61,868 nt of DNA from Darwinibacter acetoxidans_A (GTDB taxonomy: Bacteria > Bacillota > Limnochordia > Darwinibacteriales > Darwinibacteriaceae). Positions within the stretch are counted from its first letter, which is position 1; each line of letters opens with the position of its first letter. A program made the translations under genes and the position numbers. The notes below the pieces were generated by a model. It saw nothing but the letters and a program-made list of their open reading frames with translations, made no database searches and had not been told where the DNA came from. The stretch lies in NCBI GenBank assembly GCA_041936745.1, contig JBHGWS010000135.1:1-61868 (forward strand), given 5' to 3'. Positions 1 to 7,058 of the stretch are shown one piece after another.

Positions 1-1053
1 AGGCTGGGCAAGCGCATGCCCTTCATCTTAGGGGGTACCGCAGCCGCGGTGGTTTCCATGCTGCTGCTGCCTATTGCGGATAACTTGGTTAATCTGCCTT
101 TGTTTGTCATCGCCTTGTTGGTTACTTTAGTCGCTATGAGTACATATCGCTCGCCTGCTGTTGCTTTAATGCCCGATGTAACACCAAAACCCCTGCGCTC
201 GAAAGCGAACGGGATCATCAACCTGATGGGTGCTTTGGGCGCCGTGTTTTCCTTGGCTTTGATTGCAATTTTAGTACCTGCTGCGGGGAAACCGGATTAC
301 TTTTCTCTTTTTGCCATCGTGGCAGGCTTAATGGTTGCTGCTGTAGTCGTTTTGTATTTAACAATCGATGAAAGAAAAATTGCCGGTGAAATGGCCGCAG
401 AAGAGGAGGCAGAGGAAAAACCGGCCGCAGGCGGAAAAATGGAACCTGCCCTCAGGCGCAGTTTTATTTTAATCCTGCTGTCGATCTTTTTCTGGTTCAT
501 GTCCTACAATGCGGTTACGACTGCCTTTTCTAAATATGCCCAAGACTTTCTGGGGATGGAAGGGGGCGGGTTTGCCACAACCTTGATGCTGGCCACAATT
601 GCCGCAGTAATCGCTTTTGTCCCTGCCGGGTTTATTGCTTCTAAGATCGGCCGCAAAATAACTATTTTGGGCGGCATTGCCACAATGTTTGTCTCCTTTA
701 CCATCGCCTATTTCTTTACGTCTTACACGCCCTTTTTGAACATACTGTTGGTTTTAATCGGCTTTGGCTGGGCAGCTATTAACGTCAACTCCTACCCCAT
801 GGTGGTAGAAATGGCGAAAGGCGCGGACGTGGGTAAATTTACCGGTTACTACTACACTGCTTCCATGTCGGCTCAAATTGTGACACCGGTCCTTTCCGGC
901 TTTTTTTTGGAATATGTCAATTACCGGACTTTGTTCCCCTACGCGGCAGTTTTCATGGCCATCGCTTTTTATACCATGGCGCAAGTGCAGCACGGTGACA
1001 GCAAGCCGCCGACGCCCGAGGATAAGCTGGAGATGATTAACGCCGGTGATTAG
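1..1053 (+). CDS. MFS permease, SLC45/sugar-type, 5' end outside window
   Basis: Integral membrane transporter of the major facilitator superfamily. The reading frame is open from base 1 (Arg-Leu-Gly-Lys-Arg before the first internal Met), so the gene begins upstream and about the first third is missing. The visible part has roughly ten hydrophobic segments. A central acidic, Ala/Glu/Lys-rich cytoplasmic loop lies at about residues 115-142, and a conserved short charged loop (Ser-Lys-Ile-Gly-Arg-Lys) follows in the second half. The motif Met-Pro-Asp-Val-Thr-Pro after a transmembrane helix resembles the SLC45/sucrose-type and GPH-type permeases. Substrate cannot be read from the sequence; a sugar or glycoside is plausible. 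The gene is followed after 11 bases by a zinc-ribbon gene and may be cotranscribed with it. Confidence 0.8.
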   Translation, partial: RLGKRMPFILGGTAAAVVSMLLLPIADNLVNLPLFVIALLVTLVAMSTYRSPAVALMPDVTPKPLRSKANGIINLMGALGAVFSLALIAILVPAAGKPDYFSLFAIVAGLMVAAVVVLYLTIDERKIAGEMAAEEEAEEKPAAGGKMEPALRRSFILILLSIFFWFMSYNAVTTAFSKYAQDFLGMEGGGFATTLMLATIAAVIAFVPAGFIASKIGRKITILGGIATMFVSFTIAYFFTSYTPFLNILLVLIGFGWAAINVNSYPMVVEMAKGADVGKFTGYYYTASMSAQIVTPVLSGFFLEYVNYRTLFPYAAVFMAIAFYTMAQVQHGDSKPPTPEDKLEMINAGD

Positions 1054-1064
1054 GAGATGGTTGG

Positions 1065-1424
1065 ATGTTTTTTGTTGGAATCTTTGGCATCAGGCCCAAA
1101 ACAAAAACAATTGCTGTCAGGCGGGGCGAAATTTGCCCTGCCTGTGGGGCTTTGGATCAGTTTACAGTATTAAAAAGCTATAAGTACTTTCATTTTTTCT
1201 TCATCCCCTTGTGGCGTTGGGACATCCGCTATTTCGGCCAAACCCGCTGCTGCGGGCAAATTGTGAATCTGCCTTCTGAAATGGGTAAGAGGATGGAAAG
1301 GGGGGAGAGAGTCGATTTAAGTGAATTACAAGTAGCGGATACTGTTCAACGCTGCCCAACCTGCTTTACTGCCGTTAAAGATGAATACAACTACTGCCCC
1401 CGCTGTGGGCAAAAACTTTCCTAA
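1065..1424 (+). CDS. Small zinc-ribbon protein
   Basis: A 119-residue protein with two cysteine clusters. A CPACG motif near residue 24 pairs with a Cys-Cys-Gly near residue 63, and a C-terminal treble of CPTC and CPRCG (residues 98-118) forms a second ribbon. This matches small zinc-ribbon families in which an N-terminal ribbon sits next to a short hydrophobic/aromatic stretch (Phe-His-Phe-Phe-Phe-Ile-Pro-Leu, residues 42-50). The ribosome binding site GGAGATGG sits about 6 bases before the ATG. No enzymatic residues are visible. Zinc binding is inferred from the cysteine pattern; the partner (nucleic acid or protein) is unknown. Confidence 0.65.
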   Translation: MFFVGIFGIRPKTKTIAVRRGEICPACGALDQFTVLKSYKYFHFFFIPLWRWDIRYFGQTRCCGQIVNLPSEMGKRMERGERVDLSELQVADTVQRCPTCFTAVKDEYNYCPRCGQKLS

Positions 1425-1437
1425 GGGGGTTTTTTTA

Positions 1438-2340
1438 ATGCCTTTAGAAAAACTGCAGGAGCCGCAAATAGTGCACGGCTGTATGCGCCTGCACAGCCTG
1501 CCGCCAAAAGAGGCCGCCAGGCTTTTAGAAACCAGCACAGCTTTGGGCATTAATTTTTTCGATCATGCCGATATTTACGGCCGGGGAAAATCAGAAGAAG
1601 TATTTGGGAAAGCTCTAAAGAAGGCGAATCTTCTCAGAGAAGAGGTAGTGATTCAAACTAAATGCGGCATTCGGCCCGGGTTTTATGACTTTTCCAAAAA
1701 ACATATCCTAAATTCGGTTGAAGGAAGTTTAAAAAGGCTGGGAACAGATTACATCGATATTTTACTTTTACACAGGCCCGATACACTAATGGAGCCCGAT
1801 GAAGTGGCGGCGGCCTTTGATAAACTGCAGGGGGAAGGAAAAGTCCGCTATTTCGGAGTCAGCAACCATAATCCGCTGCAGATGGAACTGCTTGGCAGAT
1901 CTGCCAAGCAGAAACTGGCCTTCAACCAGCTTCAGTTTGGCCCGGTGCATACGAGTATGGTTGATGCGGGCATCAATGTAAATTTAATTAATGCCGGCGC
2001 CGTTAATCGAGACGGCGGGGTCTTGGAATACTGCCGCTTGCGGGGAATTACAATTCAGGCTTGGTCCCCTTTCCAACACGGCTTTATTGAAGGTGTCTTT
2101 TTCGCCAACCCGCAGTTTGCCGCTCTTAACGAAAAATTAGAAGAAATCGCCTCGGCAAAAGAGGTCTCCAAAGAGGCCATCGTCACCGCTTGGATCATGC
2201 GCCACCCTGCGGGGATTCAGCCTATCGTGGGGACAACTAATCCTTTAAGGCTTAAAAAAATCAGTCAAGCCTACCTGGTTGAGCTTACGAGGCGGGAATG
2301 GTACGAGATTTATCTTGCCGCGGGTAATGAACTGCCTTAA
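1438..2340 (+). CDS. Aldo/keto reductase, YdhF-like
   Basis: NADPH-dependent oxidoreductase of the aldo/keto reductase superfamily, about 300 residues, the usual length. The catalytic tetrad is visible: Asp and Tyr in FFDHADIYG, Lys in IQTKCG, His in LLLHRPD. Later features include FGVSNHN and the nucleotide-contact region PIVGTTNP near the C-terminus. The frame extends upstream to another ATG at 1381, but that lies inside the preceding zinc-ribbon gene. The ATG at 1438 is preceded by AAGGGGG and is preferred. The substrate is not predictable; members reduce aldehydes and ketones. Confidence 0.85.
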   Translation: MPLEKLQEPQIVHGCMRLHSLPPKEAARLLETSTALGINFFDHADIYGRGKSEEVFGKALKKANLLREEVVIQTKCGIRPGFYDFSKKHILNSVEGSLKRLGTDYIDILLLHRPDTLMEPDEVAAAFDKLQGEGKVRYFGVSNHNPLQMELLGRSAKQKLAFNQLQFGPVHTSMVDAGINVNLINAGAVNRDGGVLEYCRLRGITIQAWSPFQHGFIEGVFFANPQFAALNEKLEEIASAKEVSKEAIVTAWIMRHPAGIQPIVGTTNPLRLKKISQAYLVELTRREWYEIYLAAGNELP

Positions 2341-2403
2341 GTTCAGTAAAAAGAAACAGTAAATGTAACAGCGGAGGCAGAAGTTTCAGAGGAGGGTTTT
2401 TAG

Positions 2404-2946
2404 TTGCGCATTTTGCTGGAGTTAGTCATCACATTTTTTAAGCTGGGCTTATTCACTTTTGGCGGCGGTTACGCCATGCTGCCACTTTTGCAGCGGGAAG
2501 TAGTCGATCAAAAAGGCTGGGCTACAGAAGAAGAGCTGCTGGACTACTACGCCATCGGCCAAAGCACCCCGGGGATTATCGCCGTTAATACGGCAACATT
2601 CATCGGTTTTTTCCAAGCAGGCATTCCGGGTGCTTTTTTGGCCACTTTTGGCCTGGTGCTGCCGTCACTGATCATTATCCTGCTGGTGGCCACCATTTTA
2701 AACCAATACATGGAGCTTGCTCTGCTGCAGCACGCTTTCGGCGGCATCAGGGTAGCCGTGGTTGCTTTGGTTTCTTTTTCCATTTCACGTTTGGCTAAAG
2801 TGGGCGTTGTCGATGCTTTCACCCTTATTTGGACACTGCTTACTTTTCTGGCCATCGCCTTTTTAAATATTTCGCCCCTCCTGGTCGTGCTCGTTTCTTT
2901 CATTTTAGGTAATATAGTGCAAAGAAGGGAGGCGGGGCGGCCGTGA
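2404..2946 (+). CDS. chrA: Chromate transporter subunit, N-terminal-type half (ChrA)
   Basis: About 180 residues with five or six membrane segments, beginning with the family signature FGGGYAMLPLL and a conserved acidic Glu-Val-Val segment. This is a single-domain (short) ChrA protein. Such proteins occur as adjacent pairs that together match one long CHR chromate transporter. The start is TTG with a strong GAGGAGGG site 8 bases upstream. It overlaps the next gene by four bases (GTGA), so the two halves are almost certainly translationally coupled. Chromate efflux is the named family role; real substrates in anaerobes are often unknown. Confidence 0.85.
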   Translation: MRILLELVITFFKLGLFTFGGGYAMLPLLQREVVDQKGWATEEELLDYYAIGQSTPGIIAVNTATFIGFFQAGIPGAFLATFGLVLPSLIIILLVATILNQYMELALLQHAFGGIRVAVVALVSFSISRLAKVGVVDAFTLIWTLLTFLAIAFLNISPLLVVLVSFILGNIVQRREAGRP

Positions 2947-3509
2947 TACTGCTTGTTTTATTCAAAGAATTTTTCAAAACGGGCCTTTTTTCCGTCGGCG
3001 GCGGCCTTGCCACACTGCCTTTTTTAAGGGAAATGACTCAGCGTTACGACTGGTTTAGCATGAAAGATTTAATGGACATGATCGCCATTTCCGAAAGCAC
3101 CCCCGGGCCCATCGGCGTCAACATGTCTACCTTTGCCGGCTACAATGCCGCGGGGGTCTTAGGTGGGATAACAGCGACGTTATCTTTGGTTTTCCCCTCG
3201 ATTTTAGTGATTATTGCCATTGCTTATTTTATGCAGCGCTTTCAAAGCTCACTCGCTGTCCAAAGGGGTTTTTACGCTCTGCGGGCGGCCACGGCCGGGC
3301 TGATTGCAGGTGCAATGTTTGAAGTGGTGGTCTTATCCCTGTTCAATGTCGACCTCTTCCGGCAGACGGGCCGGCTTTTAAGCTTTTTCCGCCTGCCCGC
3401 CTTACTCTTATTTGGCCTTTTAATAATTTTGATCAAAAGGTTCCCTAAAGTTCATCCCATCGCCTTCATTTTAGGCAGTGCCGTTATCGGCATAATCTTT
3501 AAACTGTAA
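2943..3509 (+). CDS. chrA: Chromate transporter subunit, second half (ChrA)
   Basis: Second short CHR-family protein, 188 residues. Its N-terminal motif SVGGGLATLPFL is parallel to the FGGGYAMLPLL of its partner, followed by the conserved Glu-Ser-Thr-Pro-Gly-Pro-Ile-Gly-Val-Asn segment. It starts with GTG overlapping the stop of the first half. It is expected to form a heteromeric membrane transporter with the preceding protein. It ends just before a rho-independent terminator shared with the convergent chemoreceptor gene. Confidence 0.85.
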   Translation: MILLVLFKEFFKTGLFSVGGGLATLPFLREMTQRYDWFSMKDLMDMIAISESTPGPIGVNMSTFAGYNAAGVLGGITATLSLVFPSILVIIAIAYFMQRFQSSLAVQRGFYALRAATAGLIAGAMFEVVVLSLFNVDLFRQTGRLLSFFRLPALLLFGLLIILIKRFPKVHPIAFILGSAVIGIIFKL

Positions 3510-3510
3510 A

Positions 3511-3535
3511 AAACCCGGGCCTGCCCCGGGCTTTT
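3511..3535. terminator. Bidirectional rho-independent terminator
   Basis: CCCGGG at 3514-3519 and CCCGGG at 3525-3530 form a stem around a five-base loop. The stem is flanked by an A-run on the left and CTTTTT on the right, so it can serve both the chrA pair and the convergent chemoreceptor gene. Confidence 0.8.
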
Positions 3536-5403
3536 TACTGCAGCCTGAAACGCCGCACCATCTCTTCCAGCCTGTCAGCCAGATTATTCAACTCCTGCGC
3601 CGAACCGCCGATATGCTGTAAAACGGCTGCTTGTTCTTCCGTCATCGCCGCTGTGGCTTGGCTGCCTTCGTTTAGGGCCGCAATACCCCTAATGATGTTT
3701 TGGATATTAGCCGCCAGCTCTGCGATAGCCGTTAAGGCTTGGCGTAAAGTAGTGCTGCTGGCCTCTACCACATCCGCCGTGGTTTGGGATTTAGCAGCGG
3801 TCTTGCTCATTTTCGCTAGGGCGGCTTCGGTCGCTTCTTTTATTTCAGCCAGGGATGCGGCAATACTCAACGTGGCTTCTTGCGACTGATCGGATAGGGC
3901 CCTGATTTCCTGTGCCACCACGGCAAAGCCTCTGCCTTCTTCACCGGCGCGGGCCGCTTCAATGGATGCATTCAGAGCCAGGAGATTTGTTTGGTCGGCA
4001 ATTTCCGTAATTAAACCGATGATCCTTTCAATCTCCGCCGAACCGGCCGCCAGCCGGTTCAGCAGCGAAGCTAAATTTTCTAGATCGAGCCGCAGCTCCT
4101 GTGTGTGGGCAATGGTCGCCTCTAAGGCGCCTTCGCCGGCCCTAACCTGCTTGGAGATGCCGTCAGCGGCTCGAGACATTGCCTGCGCTTCGTTATTCAT
4201 ACTGTCCGCGGTGGCCGCAAATTCCACCGCGGTTTGGGCAACTTCGCCCAAAGAGGCATCCGACTCCTGGATGCTGGCGGAAAGTTCCTGGGAGTGGCTC
4301 TGTACTGCATTAACGGAGAGCTGGATCCCGCCAATGAGATCCCGCAGGGCTGTAATCATGGCGGCGAAAGCTCGGCCTAAAGCCCCGATCTCATCCCGCC
4401 GCTCAATTTCTATACTGCTCCTCAAATCACCGTCTGCCGCCGCTTCTGCCTGTTCTTTTAAGGCAGTAATCGGCTGGGCAAGGACGTTGGCCCAAAAAAC
4501 CGCTAAAACTACGCCCACAATTAACGCCCCGATTAAAGTGGGTATAAAGCGGTTGCGAAGAGCCGTTAAATCAGCTAAAACCGCTTTTGTTTCTGCTATG
4601 GCGGCTACAGACCAGCCGGTGAGGCTTACGGGGGCATATGCCGCGGTCATTTCTCTGCCTGCCTGTAAAAAAGTTTCCGTTTCATTTTTGCCTGCACTCA
4701 TATTAACGGCGATTTTTGCCAGCCCGGGGCTGCTTTTCACCAGCTGATCCGTGCCGACGTATTCATTATTGGGGTGGGCGACGGTGAGATGGTTTTTGTC
4801 GATGATCCAACCGTGGCCGTGCCCGTTGATCCGGGTGTTTTCTACTAAATCGTTGATATAAGCGAGCTTGAGGTTGGCGCCCAAAACGCCGACCGGGGAT
4901 TTGCCGTCATAGCCCATAATCGGCCGGGCCAGTTGGATAATAAGTTTTTCGCTTGTGGGGCTGAATAGGGGGTCGGAAAAGGCACTTGCCCCAACTTCCA
5001 AGACGGTGTGAAAGTGGTTTGAATCACCAAGAAAGAAATTATTTCCCTCAACCGTGCGGGCATTTCCCATCAGGTCAGCGACAAAAATGGTTTCATAGTC
5101 AGGGTGGTCTGCCAGGATGCCTTCCAATATGGGTTTTTGTTCCTCCCAAACCATTCCCTTAATCCCAGTTGCCCCTGAGACGGCATCGAGCTCTCTGCCG
5201 GCCGCGGCAAGCCAGTTAGTTATAATTTCCGCATTCTGCCGGGCACTCAGCTTACCGGCATTTTCCAGGGCTGCCCGCATGATGTTTCTGGCAGCGAAAT
5301 ACGAGGTTATCATAGTAGCTGTAACGACAATAAAAATAATCGTGCTGACGCCCAAAATTAATTGAGTCCTTAATTTAAAGGTCCGTGAATGCCCTTTTTT
5401 CAT
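3535..5403 (-). CDS. Methyl-accepting chemotaxis protein with dCache sensor
   Basis: Transmembrane chemoreceptor of about 622 residues. In order: cytoplasmic basic N-terminus, TM1 (about 17-40), an extracytoplasmic double-Cache sensor (about 50-280, with DPLF and ARPI motifs), TM2 (about 290-312), a HAMP domain, and a long helical signalling domain. The hairpin tip carries the conserved DQTNLLALNASIEAARAG core. The ATG at 5403 is preceded by CGAGGTGG; a longer frame to 5439 lacks a ribosome binding site. Ligands of dCache receptors are often amino acids or organic acids, but none can be assigned here. A good promoter lies just upstream. No CheA/CheW genes occur in the window. Confidence 0.93.
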   Translation of the reverse strand: MKKGHSRTFKLRTQLILGVSTIIFIVVTATMITSYFAARNIMRAALENAGKLSARQNAEIITNWLAAAGRELDAVSGATGIKGMVWEEQKPILEGILADHPDYETIFVADLMGNARTVEGNNFFLGDSNHFHTVLEVGASAFSDPLFSPTSEKLIIQLARPIMGYDGKSPVGVLGANLKLAYINDLVENTRINGHGHGWIIDKNHLTVAHPNNEYVGTDQLVKSSPGLAKIAVNMSAGKNETETFLQAGREMTAAYAPVSLTGWSVAAIAETKAVLADLTALRNRFIPTLIGALIVGVVLAVFWANVLAQPITALKEQAEAAADGDLRSSIEIERRDEIGALGRAFAAMITALRDLIGGIQLSVNAVQSHSQELSASIQESDASLGEVAQTAVEFAATADSMNNEAQAMSRAADGISKQVRAGEGALEATIAHTQELRLDLENLASLLNRLAAGSAEIERIIGLITEIADQTNLLALNASIEAARAGEEGRGFAVVAQEIRALSDQSQEATLSIAASLAEIKEATEAALAKMSKTAAKSQTTADVVEASSTTLRQALTAIAELAANIQNIIRGIAALNEGSQATAAMTEEQAAVLQHIGGSAQELNNLADRLEEMVRRFRLQ

Positions 5404-5444
5404 AATCCACCTCGTCTTAATAGCAAAAGTTACCAACACAGAAA

Positions 5445-5473
5445 AGTATACCAGAAAAAGCCTTTCGCCTCAA
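5445..5473 (-). promoter_or_regulatory. Sigma-A type promoter for chemoreceptor gene
   Basis: Read on the minus strand: TTGAGG (-35, at 5468-5473), a 17-base spacer, TATACT (-10, at 5445-5450). The spacing is ideal and it points at the chemoreceptor start at 5403. Confidence 0.7.
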
Positions 5474-5534
5474 GGGATTTTGCAGCGGCATGTCGAAGAA
5501 TTATTACCAGGTTGATACGGAAAGGAATGAGGTA

Positions 5535-7004
5535 ATGCTGGAAATAGGAGCGGTAGTTTATAAGCCGGAAAACAAGGGAGATTTAGTGATTTTTGTAACG
5601 GAAGAAAACATTTCGCAAATTGAGTGGCCCGCGGCTGAAGTGGGGGATCTTATCTCAGAAAGCGGGCTGGAGGGTAAATTCGGCGAGGCCGTTTCTTTTA
5701 GTTTTTTGCAGGCCGGCAGGCTGCGCCGCCTCATTGTGGCGGGGCTGGGTAAAACGGAAGATCTGGACTTGGAAAAGTTCCGCAAAGCCTGCGGCAGGGC
5801 CTTAAAAGAAGCGGAAAAGCTGAAGATTAAAGAACTGACGGCGGGGCCTTGGCAGGAAGAATTACCGGCGGCGGGGGATGTTGCCCGTGCGCTGGCGGAA
5901 GCGGCGGTTTTAGGCAGTTACCGCTTCGACCGCCATTTGTCAAAACCAAACGATGAATGTTTAAAGTCCTTTAAGATCGGGTATCTTTCGGAACGAAAAG
6001 ATGAGGTTTTAGAAGGGGCCGGCCTCGGTGAAATTTTAGGCGGCGCTACCTGCTTGGCGAGGGATTTGGTCAACGAACCGGCTAATCTTATGACGCCTGC
6101 CCAATTGGCCAAAGAGGCGGAGCGGGCAGGAGAAAAGTACGGCTTTGCCGTGGAAGTGCTGGAGGAAGAAGCAATTGAAAATTTAAAAATGGAAGCATTT
6201 CTGCAGGTGGCAAGGGCAAGTACCAACCGGCCCCGCTTGATTATCATGCGTTACTTTGGCGACGGGGAAAACAGCGAAGATATTTTAGGCTTTGTGGGCA
6301 AAGGGATTACCTTTGACAGCGGCGGGCTTTCTCTTAAACCGGGGACAAGCTTGCCTACCATGAAATATGATATGGGTGGTTCTGCCGCGGTAATCGGCGC
6401 CATGAGTGCCATTGCCCAGCGTAAACTGCCCTTAAATGTAGTTGCCGTGGTGGCGGCCTGTGAAAACCTGATTTCCGGTGCGGGTTACCGGCCCGGTGAT
6501 GTTATAGGCTCAATGGCGGGAAAAAGCATTTTGATTAATTCAACGGATGCGGAAGGCCGTTTGACTTTGGCCGACGCGGTGCACTACATTATTGCGGAAG
6601 AAAAAGTCACCGCGGTGGTAGATGTGGCCACCTTGACAGGTGCTGCCATAGTAGCTTTAGGCAACACTACCACGGGGGTTTTAACGAACGACGATGCTTT
6701 ATACAAAAAGCTGCAGGCGGCCTCGGAAAAATCCGGAGAACGAGTCTGGCAGCTGCCCAGCTTCCCGGAATACAGAGAGTTGAACAAAACACCTCTCGCC
6801 GATCTGGCAAATACGGGCGGCAGGGCCGCAGGTACTATTACCGCCGGCCTTTTCATCGAAGAGTTCGTCCAGGAAACACCGTGGCTTCACTTAGATATCG
6901 CCGGCACTGCCTATACGAGCAAGAATTTGGATTACACGGTTGAAGGCGCTACGGGGGTAGGGGTCCGCCTTTTATACCATTTGGCAGAAGACTTTGTAAA
7001 ATAG
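5535..7004 (+). CDS. pepA: Leucyl aminopeptidase (M17, PepA family)
   Basis: Cytosolic two-metal aminopeptidase that removes N-terminal residues from peptides. About 490 residues. The N-terminal macro-like domain is followed by the M17 catalytic domain with GKGITFDSGG (metal and catalytic Lys), KYDMGGSAAV, and the family signature STDAEGRL (Asp, Glu ligands and nearby catalytic Arg). The frame is open to an ATG at 5490. However, the ATG at 5535 is preceded by an AAGGAATGAGGT site, and a possible promoter (TTGCAG, 16 bases, TATTAC at 5502-5507) would start the transcript after 5490, so 5535 is preferred. It stands next to a solute-sensing cyclic-di-GMP protein; any functional link is speculation. 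Confidence 0.93.
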   Translation: MLEIGAVVYKPENKGDLVIFVTEENISQIEWPAAEVGDLISESGLEGKFGEAVSFSFLQAGRLRRLIVAGLGKTEDLDLEKFRKACGRALKEAEKLKIKELTAGPWQEELPAAGDVARALAEAAVLGSYRFDRHLSKPNDECLKSFKIGYLSERKDEVLEGAGLGEILGGATCLARDLVNEPANLMTPAQLAKEAERAGEKYGFAVEVLEEEAIENLKMEAFLQVARASTNRPRLIIMRYFGDGENSEDILGFVGKGITFDSGGLSLKPGTSLPTMKYDMGGSAAVIGAMSAIAQRKLPLNVVAVVAACENLISGAGYRPGDVIGSMAGKSILINSTDAEGRLTLADAVHYIIAEEKVTAVVDVATLTGAAIVALGNTTTGVLTNDDALYKKLQAASEKSGERVWQLPSFPEYRELNKTPLADLANTGGRAAGTITAGLFIEEFVQETPWLHLDIAGTAYTSKNLDYTVEGATGVGVRLLYHLAEDFVK

Positions 7005-7058
7005 AGGGGCAGCGGGGGTTAGCAAAAAAAGCGGTTCCAAAGCCGGGGGGGCGGAACA

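Noticed and set aside
3962..4747. Long open frame on the plus strand opposite the chemoreceptor
   Set aside because: It is a complement of the helical signalling domain, has no ribosome binding site and no recognisable protein motifs.
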